NCBI GenBank assembly: GCA_036491755.1
Contig: DASXBJ010000066.1
Location: 11,534 to 75,533, forward strand
Direction of reading: 5' to 3'
Origin: DASXBJ01 sp036491755
Lineage (GTDB): Bacteria > Chloroflexota > Dormibacteria > Dormibacterales > Dormibacteraceae
Length of the DNA: 64,000 nt
Shown: piece by piece, positions 40,692-49,336 of the stretch
Position numbering within the stretch: position 1 is the first letter of the stretch
Layout of the letters: the number at the start of each line of letters is the position of its first letter
Translations under genes and position numbers: made by a program
Notes under the pieces: generated by a model
What the model saw: only the letters and a program-made list of their open reading frames with translations
Told to the model about the DNA's origin: nothing
The model's database searches: none

Positions 40692-42278
40692 ATGTCCAGC
40701 CGAAAAATCGCGGTGTATGACACCACTCTGCGCGACGGTGCGCAGGGTCCGGCCGTGTCGTTCTCGGCCGGCGACAAGGAGCGCATCGCACGGCTGCTGG
40801 ACCAGCTCGACTTCGCTTACGTCGAGGGCGGCTTCCCCGGGTCGAACCCCAAGGACAAAGAGCTGTTCGACCGACTGGCGGCCCGACCCTTGAAGAGGGC
40901 CCGCCTGGCGGCTTTCGGGGCCACGCGCCGGGCGGGAGGCCGGTGCGAGGACGACGCCAACCTCGCGGCGCTCAACGCGACCGGCGCGCCGGTGTGGACG
41001 CTGGTCGGAAAAAGCGACACCTGGCAGGTGAGCACGGTGCTCCAGACGACGACGACCGAGAACCTCGCGATGGTCGAGGAGTCGGTCGCGTACGGGGTCA
41101 AGCTCGACCGAGAGGTGATCTTCGACGCGGAGCACTTCTTCGACGGTTTCGCGCGGGACGAGGAGTACGCGCTCGAGGTGTGCCTCACCGCCGCGCGAGC
41201 GGGCGCCTCATGGGTGGTGCTGTGCGACACGAATGGCGGCTCCATGCCATCAGATGTCCATCGAGGCGTCAGTGCCGTGCGCCGCGCGCTCGAGAAGGAC
41301 GGCTCACGCGCGCGAGTCGGCATCCACTGCCACAACGACTGCGAGCTCGCGGTGGCGAACACCCTGGAGGGTGTGCTGGCCGGGGCGGACATGGTGCAGG
41401 GCACGATCAACGGCTATGGCGAGCGCTGTGGCAACGCCAACCTCGTCTCCGTCGTGGCCGACCTGGTGCTCAAGCTCGGCTTGCAAGCCCTGCCGCCGGA
41501 ATCCATCGAGCGCTTCAGCGAGCTCTCACGGACGGTCGCCGAGATCGCCAACCTGGCACTGCCCCTGCAGCAGCCGTTCGTCGGGAATGGCGCGTTTGCG
41601 CACAAGGGAGGCCAGCACGTCGCCGCGGTGCTCAAGCACAAGGACGCGTATCAGCACATCGACCCCGCGCTCGTCGGCAACGAGCCGCGCGTTCTCGTCT
41701 CGGAGCTCGCCGGCCGGGGCAACGTCCTGGCCAAGGCGCGCGAGTTCGGCCTCGAGCTCGATCGCGACGACCCGCAGACCCTCTGGCTGGTGCAGCACCT
41801 GAAGGAGCTCGAGCATCGCGGGTATTCGTACGAGGCCGCCGATGCATCGTTCGAGATGCTGGTGCGGCGCCTGCAGCCGGGATACGAGGCGCCCTGGACG
41901 GTGGTCGACTTCACGACCCAGGTGCGCAAGAGCGGTGCGTCGGTGCACGCCGAGGCGACGGTGAAGGTCGCGGTGGGCGAGGCAGTCTTTCATACCGCCG
42001 CCTCAGGCAACGGACCCGTCAACGCCCTCGACGCCGCGCTCCGCAAAGCGTTGAGCCCGCAGTTCCCGGTCCTGGCCGGGGTCGGCCTCCATGACTACAA
42101 GGTGCGCATCCTCGACGGTGAAGCCGGCACCGCCGCCACGACGCGCGTCCTGATCGAATCCGGCCAGGGGTTGAGGCGGTGGACCACGGTGGGTTGCTCG
42201 AGCAACATCATCGAAGCGTCCCTGCTCGCCCTGGTCGACTCGCTCGAGTACGCGCTCCAGCCAGGCGTCCAAGATTGA
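40692..42278 (+). CDS. cimA: (R)-citramalate synthase
   Basis: A 528-residue enzyme of the isopropylmalate/citramalate synthase family, condensing pyruvate and acetyl-CoA to (R)-citramalate for isoleucine synthesis. The N-terminal barrel has YDTTLRDGAQGPAVSFSAGD, YVEGGFPGSNPKD (typical of CimA rather than LeuA), LCDTNGGSMPSDV, GIHCHNDCELAVANTLEGV and TINGYGERCGNANL; the C-terminal allosteric domain ends SSNIIEASLLALVDSLEYAL. GGAGG lies seven bases before the ATG inside the attenuator stem. Confidence 0.94.
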   Translation: MSSRKIAVYDTTLRDGAQGPAVSFSAGDKERIARLLDQLDFAYVEGGFPGSNPKDKELFDRLAARPLKRARLAAFGATRRAGGRCEDDANLAALNATGAPVWTLVGKSDTWQVSTVLQTTTTENLAMVEESVAYGVKLDREVIFDAEHFFDGFARDEEYALEVCLTAARAGASWVVLCDTNGGSMPSDVHRGVSAVRRALEKDGSRARVGIHCHNDCELAVANTLEGVLAGADMVQGTINGYGERCGNANLVSVVADLVLKLGLQALPPESIERFSELSRTVAEIANLALPLQQPFVGNGAFAHKGGQHVAAVLKHKDAYQHIDPALVGNEPRVLVSELAGRGNVLAKAREFGLELDRDDPQTLWLVQHLKELEHRGYSYEAADASFEMLVRRLQPGYEAPWTVVDFTTQVRKSGASVHAEATVKVAVGEAVFHTAASGNGPVNALDAALRKALSPQFPVLAGVGLHDYKVRILDGEAGTAATTRVLIESGQGLRRWTTVGCSSNIIEASLLALVDSLEYALQPGVQD

Positions 42279-42325
42279 AGGCCGGGCCGCAGAACACCGG
42301 CTGACGCTCACCGAGACGCCGGCGG

Positions 42326-43723
42326 TCAGGCGGTGGCGACTCGAGACTCAGGCGCGCCGTACTCCACGGGTGGGGCCCCGGCGAGCGCCTGTCGCAGCTG
42401 CCGGTTGGCGCCGACCAGGTCTCCCCTGGACTCGAGTATTTCCGCGTAGTGCGCTCGGGCCCGGCTGATCCGTTCGGTCGCGCCGGCGGTCTCGAGCACC
42501 GCAAAAGCAGCCGCGAACTCGGCATCGCATTCGGCGTCCTGGTCCTGGGCCGCCGCGATCCGTCCCAGCCAGATGTGGCCGTCGGCGATCCGCCCCGGCG
42601 CGTTCTCCTGCTCGGCGCGGGCGAGGCCGTCGCGGGCCAGCTCGACTGCAAGGCCGAACCTCGATTCCGCCAGGGCCAGCTCGGCCAGGCTGATGAGCAC
42701 GTCGGCTTTGCCTGTTTCGACGCCGGACTCGTCCCACAGCCTCAGGGCCCGCTCGAGGTGGGGACGCGCGGCAGCCGTCTCCCCCGCCCGCAACAGCAGG
42801 ATGCCCAGGTTGTTCTCAGTGCGAGCCAGGGAGAGCTTGTCGTTCAGCGCCTCGTGGATCGCCACGGCTCGCTGGCTGTAGTGGGTCGCCTGGGTGAGCT
42901 GCCCAAGCTCCTGGTAGGACAGGCTGAGGCCGCTGTAAGTGAGTGACAGCCGGCGGAGGTCCTGGAGGTTGTCACCCGCGGCGATCGCGGCCTCGTACGC
43001 CTTGATGGCCGCGGGCCAGTTGCGATTCGTGGTGTGGACGCCGCCCAGCGTGCCCCAAACGCGCACCTCGGTCGTGGGCGGCAGCGCTTTGACCGCGCGG
43101 GCGGTCGCGAGCGCTCCCTCCGCCAGCGCCAGGGCCGACGGGTCATGCATCAAAAACGCGCCCTGCGCTTCCGAGCAGAGGCACTCGGCGGTCATCAGCA
43201 GGTCACCGATTCGCTCGTAGTGGGCTCTCGCCGCGGCTGCGAGGCGGCGGCCGATCACGGCGTGGCCCTGACGCAGATACGCCATCGCAACCAGGTGCCT
43301 GACCTTGGCCTGGGTGTCCAGGTCGAGCTTCAGCTCGAGCAGCTTGTCGCCGGCGACGATGGCGCCGGCAAGATCGTTGAGGGAGATCAAGCGCTCCAGA
43401 TCAGCGACGCCGCCCAGCAACGCGGCGTCGTCGGCGCCGGTCTTGGCAAGGAAGAACTCCACCGGACGCCCCGTCCGCTCGGCGATCAGCTCCAGCGTCT
43501 CCATCGACGGCTTGGCCTTGCCTGTCTCGACGAAGTAGATGGCCGTGCGGCTGATCTGGTTGCCCGCGACCTGGCCGAGGCTCAGCCCAGCCTCGAGACG
43601 CGCCTGGCGGGCCGAGCCAGGCCTGATCTCAACGCCGCGCCGGCGGCCTCGCCGACCCGAGGAGGCCTTTTCCGGTCCGTGGGGAGCAGAAAGGCCGCCC
43701 GGGTGCGAAACGACAGCTGACAC
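42326..43723 (-). CDS. XRE-family HTH regulator with TPR repeats (RRNPP-like)
   Basis: A 465-residue protein with an N-terminal Cro/C1 helix-turn-helix (about residues 36-92: ARQARLEAGLSLGQVAG, QISRTAIYFVETGKAKPS) and a long array of TPR-like helices to the end (for example LTYSGLSLSYQELGQLTQAT, ARTENNLGILLLRAGETAAA). HTH plus TPR is the architecture of peptide-sensing regulators such as PlcR, NprR, PrgX and Rgg. A 32-residue exported-peptide ORF lies 52 bases upstream on the same strand. Start GTG; the first thirty residues are poorly ordered. Confidence 0.9.
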   Translation of the reverse strand: MSAVVSHPGGLSAPHGPEKASSGRRGRRRGVEIRPGSARQARLEAGLSLGQVAGNQISRTAIYFVETGKAKPSMETLELIAERTGRPVEFFLAKTGADDAALLGGVADLERLISLNDLAGAIVAGDKLLELKLDLDTQAKVRHLVAMAYLRQGHAVIGRRLAAAARAHYERIGDLLMTAECLCSEAQGAFLMHDPSALALAEGALATARAVKALPPTTEVRVWGTLGGVHTTNRNWPAAIKAYEAAIAAGDNLQDLRRLSLTYSGLSLSYQELGQLTQATHYSQRAVAIHEALNDKLSLARTENNLGILLLRAGETAAARPHLERALRLWDESGVETGKADVLISLAELALAESRFGLAVELARDGLARAEQENAPGRIADGHIWLGRIAAAQDQDAECDAEFAAAFAVLETAGATERISRARAHYAEILESRGDLVGANRQLRQALAGAPPVEYGAPESRVATA

Positions 43724-43775
43724 CCTGCCAGCTTAATGCAGGCATGCGTCACTTGACAGAAATGATTCAGCCGCT

Positions 43776-43874
43776 TTACGCGCAGCAGGGCCCCACGACG
43801 TCAGCGCTCACTCCGATCGAAAGAATCAGGACGAGCGTTGCCGCCACGACGATGGCAAGAATCAGCTTTCGCAA
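43776..43874 (-). CDS. Tiny exported peptide, candidate pheromone precursor
   Basis: A 32-residue peptide starting at TTG: MRKLILAIVVAATLVLIL, then SIGVSADVVGPCCA. It has a positively charged start, a long hydrophobic core and a short polar tail with two cysteines, as in secreted signal precursors. A strong GGAGGAGGT lies seven bases upstream of the start. The stop is 52 bases before the XRE-TPR regulator gene on the same strand. Whether the C-terminal residues are released and sensed by that regulator is inference. Confidence 0.6.
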   Translation of the reverse strand: MRKLILAIVVAATLVLILSIGVSADVVGPCCA

Positions 43875-43939
43875 TCAAATCACCTCCTCCGGCGCGCAGA
43901 CCGCGCAGCCAAACGGGCCCGAATGATCCGTATGCCGGA

Positions 43940-44200
43940 TCAATCGACGTGCATCGCGGCTAATCTGGCCGAGTGATCCCGCAGCAGAGCGCGAATCCCC
44001 GACACCGCCGCCAGCACCTTGAAGATCCCCACCGCCACAGCCAAGCCCGCCAAAGCCGCAGCCGCATCTTGCAACTGCTGCCTGGCGACGCCCAGAGCCG
44101 GCGCCGCCGGCAGGATGGACAGCGTTCGAGCGGCCGGAAGGCCTGCCTCTCCGTCGAGAGCGTCCCCCGGACAGCCGTCCGTGTGCCGTTCGCCGTTCAT
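43940..44200 (-). CDS. Small protein with one hydrophobic helix, unknown
   Basis: An 86-residue protein with a polar N-terminus (MNGERHTDGCPGDALDGE), a central alanine-rich stretch and one moderately hydrophobic helix (LAGLAVAVGIFKVLAAVSGI) near the C-terminus. AAGGAG lies upstream of the ATG. It is the first gene of a minus-strand run with the exported peptide and the XRE-TPR regulator. No family recognised, and coding status is only moderately sure. Confidence 0.5.
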   Translation of the reverse strand: MNGERHTDGCPGDALDGEAGLPAARTLSILPAAPALGVARQQLQDAAAALAGLAVAVGIFKVLAAVSGIRALLRDHSARLAAMHVD

Positions 44201-44253
44201 GCTCCCCGCAGCTCCTTGGCCTAAGCCGTGTTCACCCTCTCGCGGCTGCGCTA

Positions 44254-44298
44254 CAAACTGCGTTTGCATGTTAACTGATAATTCGTTTGAATTAACAT
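44254..44298. promoter_or_regulatory. AT-rich palindromes between divergent genes
   Basis: An AT-rich island in GC-rich DNA. It holds CAAAC-TGC-GTTTG and, just after it, ATGTTAA-N17-TTAACAT with an inner ATTC-GTTT-GAAT. The palindromes lie between the small-protein/peptide/XRE-TPR run and the divergent PAS kinase gene, so they are candidate operators. A GATAAT on the plus strand within it could be a -10 for the kinase. Confidence 0.45.
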
Positions 44299-44310
44299 AG
44301 CAGCGGACAG

Positions 44311-46503
44311 GTGTCCACACCCCCCTCACCCGCCTATTCGCCGCTGCTGCGCGCGTCCGCGCCCCAAGTGACGCCAAACCGGGCTGCAACCCGCTCGACG
44401 ATGGTCGGGATGGGCCTGCACGGCTGGGGCGCCTTCACGGTCGCGGCCGCGATCGCCGGTACGCTCGTGGTGGCGTTCGTCGCCTGGACGGCGTTTCGGG
44501 TCGGTGGAAGCCAGGCGACGATCGCCGTTGACGATATCGGTGAGGCGGCCGCGGCCCTCGTCGCCGCCGCGAGCTGCGGCCTGGCCGCGGCAAGGACCAG
44601 CCATCGGACGCGCCTCGCCTGGACCTTCTTCGCTGCTTCGGCGGCCAGCTGGGGGACCGGCGAGGTCATCTGGTCCGTCTACCAGGTCGGCCTCGGCGTG
44701 GCGGTGCCGTTTCCGTCGGCGGCGGATGCCGGCTTCCTGCTCGCGGTTCCCTTCGCAGTCGCTGGCATTTTCGCCTTCACCTCGGCGCCGGCTCGCGTGA
44801 CCTCACGCGGCGAGGCCCTGCTGGCGGGCGCCATCGTCGCGCTGTCTCTCCTGTTCATCGCCTGGACGCTGGGGCTGGGCCAGGTCTACTCGACCTCGCC
44901 CGCCTCACCCCTCGCGCAGCTGATCGGCCTCGCTTACCCCATCGGCGACATCATCACCATCACAGTGCTGGTGCTGGCTCTGCGGCGGGCGCGCCGCGCC
45001 GAGCTGGGCACCATGCTCCTGCTGCTCGGCGGCCTGACCGCCGCGGCACTGTCAGACAGCGCGTTCGCCTATCTGACCGCCAACGGCACTTTCGGGGCCA
45101 TCGGCAGCGTCCTCGATGCCGGCTGGTTCGCGGGCTACTTGATGATCGCCCTCGCCCCACTGTGGCCGGCGAACAGCGAGGAGACCGCGAAGCAGGAGGG
45201 ACCGATCGAGCTGTGGCAGATGGCTTTGCCCTGGATCGCTGTCGTGGCGGCGTCGGGCACAGCCATGCGCCTGGCCATCACCAACCACAACCTCGACACA
45301 TTCGGCACGGTTCTGGCCGGCGGGATTGGGCTCCTGCTCGTCGGCAGCCAGGTCCTGTCGCATCGCGACTCGCTGTCGCTCCTCGACAAGAGCCAGCACG
45401 CCGAGCTCGAGTTCGAACGCCGCAACCGCCTGCTCGACGAGATCATCTCCCGAGCTCCGCTGGGGATCGCCCGAGTGGGCGCGGACATGAAGATCATCGA
45501 TGTCAACCCGCGGCTGGCCGCGCTGCTGCGCACCGAGGCCAACCGGATGATCGGAAAGCCGGTCCCCGACTATCTCCACCGGGACGAGTTCAACTTGGTT
45601 TTCGAAAAGTTCCAGCCCCTCTGGAATGGCGCCGTGGAGAGCATCGAGTCGGACAGCCGCGCGATCCGTGGCGACCAGACCGAGGTCTGGCTCCATTGGA
45701 GCGCCACCGCGATCCGGAACGCCGCCGGGCGCATCGACTACTTCCTTGCGATGTATGAGGACACGGACGCCAAGCACGCGGCCAACGAAGCGGCCGCCGC
45801 CCACCTTGCGGGGCTCGAGCGCCTGAACAAGCTCAAGAGCGAGTTCGTGTCGATGGTGAGCCATGAGTTTCGCACCGGGCTGGTCGGGATCCAGGGCTTC
45901 AGCGAGATGATCCGCGACTCCGACGTGACCATCGAGGAAGCGAAGTCATTCGCGACCGACATCAACAAGGACGCCGAGCGCCTCAACCGGATGATCAACG
46001 ACATGCTCGACCTCGACCGCATCGAGGCCGGCCGCCTCACACTTCACCTCGAGCAGGTCCACCTGAACGCCCTGCTGAGTGAGGCGGTCGAGCGCGCCCG
46101 AGCCTTGAGCGTGAAGCATGTGATTGTCTGCGACTTTGATGCGCGAGATCCCGTCGCGCGGTGCGACTCTGACCGGATCGCGCAGGTGATCGCGAACCTC
46201 CTGAGCAATGCGGCCAAGTACTCGCTGGAGGGCGGGGAGATCAACGTGACAAGCCGGGTTCGCGAGGGCAATGTTGATGTCAGCGTTCGAGACCATGGGA
46301 TCGGCATTGCGCCGGACTTCGTCCAGCGGTTGTTCAACCGCTATGAGCGATACGAGAAGTCCAGCGGAAAGATCGTCGGCACCGGTCTGGGCCTGGCGAT
46401 CACGCGTCAGATCGTCGAGATGCACGGCGGCAAGATCTGGGTGGTGAGCGAGGAGGGCAAGGGCTCCGATTTCCATTTCACGCTGCCGCTCGCGGCCGGG
46501 TGA
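44311..46503 (+). CDS. Membrane PAS sensor histidine kinase
   Basis: A 730-residue kinase starting at GTG. About nine hydrophobic helices cover residues 40-350, followed by a PAS domain (about 370-490: IISRAPLGIARVGADMKIID), a HisKA domain with His in MVSHEFRTGLVGIQGF and an HATPase domain with IANLLSNAAKYS, VRDHGIGIAP and GTGLGLAITRQI. The usual HEFRTPL proline is glycine here, which may alter kinase/phosphatase balance. No response regulator is adjacent. It diverges from the peptide/XRE-TPR run. Confidence 0.9.
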   Translation: MSTPPSPAYSPLLRASAPQVTPNRAATRSTMVGMGLHGWGAFTVAAAIAGTLVVAFVAWTAFRVGGSQATIAVDDIGEAAAALVAAASCGLAAARTSHRTRLAWTFFAASAASWGTGEVIWSVYQVGLGVAVPFPSAADAGFLLAVPFAVAGIFAFTSAPARVTSRGEALLAGAIVALSLLFIAWTLGLGQVYSTSPASPLAQLIGLAYPIGDIITITVLVLALRRARRAELGTMLLLLGGLTAAALSDSAFAYLTANGTFGAIGSVLDAGWFAGYLMIALAPLWPANSEETAKQEGPIELWQMALPWIAVVAASGTAMRLAITNHNLDTFGTVLAGGIGLLLVGSQVLSHRDSLSLLDKSQHAELEFERRNRLLDEIISRAPLGIARVGADMKIIDVNPRLAALLRTEANRMIGKPVPDYLHRDEFNLVFEKFQPLWNGAVESIESDSRAIRGDQTEVWLHWSATAIRNAAGRIDYFLAMYEDTDAKHAANEAAAAHLAGLERLNKLKSEFVSMVSHEFRTGLVGIQGFSEMIRDSDVTIEEAKSFATDINKDAERLNRMINDMLDLDRIEAGRLTLHLEQVHLNALLSEAVERARALSVKHVIVCDFDARDPVARCDSDRIAQVIANLLSNAAKYSLEGGEINVTSRVREGNVDVSVRDHGIGIAPDFVQRLFNRYERYEKSSGKIVGTGLGLAITRQIVEMHGGKIWVVSEEGKGSDFHFTLPLAAG

Positions 46504-46524
46504 GCGCGAAAGCTCCTCGAGTTT

Positions 46525-47637
46525 CTAGCTCTTGGCCAGAAACTCGGTCACCAGCGACTGGAAGTGGAAAACTCCGTTTTCCCGCAGCGCTGAGAACCGG
46601 CCGCGGTCGTACGAACGTGAGCGGAGGCCGCGCTGCACCTGCTCACACACCCCGATATCCTCCTGCTGGATCTCGTCGGAGAAGGCGATCGTCTGCTGCA
46701 TGGACTCCCAGCCTTCGCCGGTCCCCGGCTCGGCGAAGAACCACTCGAAGATGGTCAGCGTGCGATCGACGCCCATTGGCAGGATGACGTTGGTGCTGAT
46801 GTTGTCCTGGTAGATGTTCAGCATCGTGTTCGGGAAGATCCAGTAGTACAGGGCGTTGTCCTCGGCGCCCGGCATGCGGATGTATCGGCGGTCGCGTCCC
46901 GGCACCTCGCCCGGCTTGAGCTCGCGGATCGGCGCGTGCTGCTTGGAGTGGTACCGGAACGTCTCCACCCTGTACTGGTCGTACTCGAGCTCTTTGAACA
47001 GCCCCGGGTGCGCGATCGGAAGGTGATAGCCCTCGAGGTAGTTGTCCACGTAAACCTTCCAGTTGCAGGCGATCTCGTAGTCGCGCCGCTCGACACGCCG
47101 CATTCGGGTCAGGTCGTAGCCGGCAGCAGCGATCTCTGATGGGATAGCGCCAATCCAGTCCGCAAGCGGCGCCGCCTGTGGGTCAAGGTTGGCGAAGATG
47201 AAGGGACCAAGGGTGTCGACACGGATCGGCACCAGGCCGAAGTTCGCCTTGTCGAAGTCCTCTGTGCCCTCCATCTCGCGTGCCGCCTGCAGCCGGCCGT
47301 CGAGCCCATAGACCCAGCCGTGGTAACCGCACTGCAGCGACTTTCGGTTCCCGCGGGTGGTGACCACCTGCGCCGCGCGGTGCCGGCATACGTTGTAGAA
47401 GCCGCGCAGCTTGCCGTCCTGCGCGCGGGTGAGGAGGATGGGCTCCTCGAGGATGGTCGTGGGCTTGAAGTCTCCGGCTCGCGCCAGCTCGCTCTCATGC
47501 GCGACGAGCTGCCAGGTCCGGGCGAAGATACGGTCCTTCTCGCGCTCGAGAACCGACGGGTCCAGGTAGTCGGTGGAAGGCAGCGTCGAAGCGCGCGCCA
47601 CGCCAGACCCTGTCTCGAGCTTCGCCATCACCGACAT
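46525..47637 (-). CDS. Rieske-type ring-hydroxylating oxygenase alpha subunit
   Basis: A 370-residue oxygenase. The Rieske centre is VCRHRAAQVV with LQCGYHGWVYGLDG (Cys-x-His and Cys-x2-His), and the mononuclear iron site has NYLEGYHLPIAHPGL with its two histidines. The overall pattern is closer to choline, carnitine or stachydrine-type monooxygenases than to aromatic dioxygenases. Reductase and ferredoxin genes are not adjacent. A perfect hairpin terminator separates it from the permease gene upstream. Substrate unknown, probably a quaternary or other nitrogen compound by context. Confidence 0.9.
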   Translation of the reverse strand: MSVMAKLETGSGVARASTLPSTDYLDPSVLEREKDRIFARTWQLVAHESELARAGDFKPTTILEEPILLTRAQDGKLRGFYNVCRHRAAQVVTTRGNRKSLQCGYHGWVYGLDGRLQAAREMEGTEDFDKANFGLVPIRVDTLGPFIFANLDPQAAPLADWIGAIPSEIAAAGYDLTRMRRVERRDYEIACNWKVYVDNYLEGYHLPIAHPGLFKELEYDQYRVETFRYHSKQHAPIRELKPGEVPGRDRRYIRMPGAEDNALYYWIFPNTMLNIYQDNISTNVILPMGVDRTLTIFEWFFAEPGTGEGWESMQQTIAFSDEIQQEDIGVCEQVQRGLRSRSYDRGRFSALRENGVFHFQSLVTEFLAKS

Positions 47638-47667
47638 TCAACCACCTGGCGCCGCTGACGAGAAGTG

Positions 47668-47697
47668 AAAAGGGCCGGGGCTGCCCCCGGCCCTTTT
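47668..47697 (-). terminator. Strong bidirectional terminator
   Basis: AAAAGGGCCGGGG pairs perfectly with CCCCGGCCCTTTT (13 base pairs, four-base loop), so each strand ends the stem with a T-run. It lies 11 bases after the permease stop and isolates it from the oxygenase gene. Confidence 0.9.
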
Positions 47698-47707
47698 ATG
47701 AGCGGAG

Positions 47708-49225
47708 CTAGGCGCCGGGCGCCCCCGCCGGTACGGGGACCGCCCCGGCCGTGGACGAGGTCGGCTGGGTGTTGACCACATGCCCCCGACCGATCGCCCA
47801 GAAGACGATTGCGATCAGGACCAGGAAGGCAACGGTGACAAACGTGTACACCTCGAAAGTGGTCCTGTCGACGCCGGCGGTGGCCCCGTTCCACGCCGAG
47901 GTGAACAGCCCCGGCCACAGCGAGAACACCGTGGCGGCTACGACCCAGAACATGGTCAGGACCACGCAGAGCCAGGCACCCGCCTGCCCTCCCGGCACGA
48001 CGAACGGCCTGGGGACGTTGGGGTACTTGCGGCGAAGTGTGAGCAGGGCTGGGAAGATGAGGATGTAGGAGAAGGTGGTGGTCGAGATCACCAGGCCGAG
48101 CACGGCGGCGAAGTAGCCGTGCAGACCGCCGCCGGTGACCAGGAAGGTGATCAGCATGAAGATCGTGGCGATGATGCCCGAGCAGACGTTCACCACGATC
48201 GGAGTCCCGAACCTGGTCGAGAAGTAGCCCAGCTGCCTCGGCCCTGAACCCGCCAGGGCGCCGATTGCCATGAGCCGGTCGGAGCCCATCAGCCAGGTCG
48301 TTCCGCTGGAGAGAAGGACGAAGACGAAGGCGAGGCCGACGAGGTGGTTGAAGAACGGCGCGGCGCTGCCGAACACGCTGCTGGAGGCGAACTGGTACGC
48401 GTTCACGAAGCCGGAGACGTTGCTCAGCTGGCTGGACGAGAGGATCAGCACAACGCCCAGGATCGGGATGGCATAGCCCAGGAACGAGATGAGACCGGAG
48501 GCGTAAATCGCCTTCGGAATGTCTCGCTGGGGGTTCTCCATCTCCTCGCTCGCGTTGGTCTGGAGCTCGAATCCGATCCACTGGAACACGATCACGCCGA
48601 TGACGCCGATCAGGACGGTGGTGTCGGTCGGAACGAATCCGCTCATTCCGCCCTGGAATCCGTGCTGAACGCCGGAGACCACGACCATGACCGCGAAGAA
48701 CGCGAGCAGGGCCAGGCGGAGGATGGCGCCCAGGTTGGGCACCCACTTCATGTAGCGCAGGGACAGGATGTTCATCGTCACCGCGATCCAGATGAACAGG
48801 AAGCCGATGACGATCTCCGCGCCCTGGTTGCCGGTGAAGCTCGAGCCCCACAAAGCGTCGAGAGCCGCGATCGTCGTGGCGGCCAGGGTGCCGCCAAGCC
48901 AGATCGGGTTGCTCAACCAGTAGAGGACGCTGACGACGGCTCCGGCGAAGTGTCCGTAAGCGAGCCGCACCCAGTCATAGGTGGCTCCCTCGGTCGGGAA
49001 GGCTGCTCCAAGCTCGGCTGTGATCAGTCCGTACGGGATGAGAAAGGTGACGCCCGACACGATCAGCCAGAAAATCGCCTGTGCGCCGTACGAGGACGAC
49101 TGCCCGATGGTGTCCACCGCCACGATCGCGCAGACCGTGAAGAAGATCATGTCGAAGCGGAACAGCGATTTCTTCAGCTTTCGCTTCTCAGCGATGAGCT
49201 CCGCTACCGCGGCCGTTTCCCCCAT
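47708..49225 (-). CDS. APC-family amino acid permease
   Basis: A 505-residue permease with twelve or more hydrophobic helices. Family landmarks are FFTVCAIVAVDTIG in helix one (substrate cleft), ELGAAFPTEGATYDWVRLAYG after helix two, and GFELQTNASEEMENPQRDIP before helix seven. APC proteins import amino acids or amines. It ends at a strong terminator and starts 111 bases from the divergent aminotransferase gene, suggesting a shared regulatory gap and that the permease feeds that enzyme. Confidence 0.92.
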   Translation of the reverse strand: MGETAAVAELIAEKRKLKKSLFRFDMIFFTVCAIVAVDTIGQSSSYGAQAIFWLIVSGVTFLIPYGLITAELGAAFPTEGATYDWVRLAYGHFAGAVVSVLYWLSNPIWLGGTLAATTIAALDALWGSSFTGNQGAEIVIGFLFIWIAVTMNILSLRYMKWVPNLGAILRLALLAFFAVMVVVSGVQHGFQGGMSGFVPTDTTVLIGVIGVIVFQWIGFELQTNASEEMENPQRDIPKAIYASGLISFLGYAIPILGVVLILSSSQLSNVSGFVNAYQFASSSVFGSAAPFFNHLVGLAFVFVLLSSGTTWLMGSDRLMAIGALAGSGPRQLGYFSTRFGTPIVVNVCSGIIATIFMLITFLVTGGGLHGYFAAVLGLVISTTTFSYILIFPALLTLRRKYPNVPRPFVVPGGQAGAWLCVVLTMFWVVAATVFSLWPGLFTSAWNGATAGVDRTTFEVYTFVTVAFLVLIAIVFWAIGRGHVVNTQPTSSTAGAVPVPAGAPGA

Positions 49226-49336
49226 TCTTGGATTGCCTCCCCAGGATTACTGACGGGCTGTTGAAAATCGCGACAATTAGAGAGCCACGGCCATCACCTG
49301 TCAAGGGTGGGGCCTGACGAGGGAGGGTGATTCCAG

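Noticed and set aside
46525..47637. Naming the Rieske oxygenase choline monooxygenase or glycine betaine oxygenase
   Set aside because: The motifs fit the wider group only; no betaine-pathway genes or matching reductase are adjacent.
49226..49336. Guanidine riboswitch before the aminotransferase gene
   Set aside because: ACGG and ACGA occur in the gap, but they do not sit in loops closed by complementary stems, so the mini-ykkC pattern is not met.
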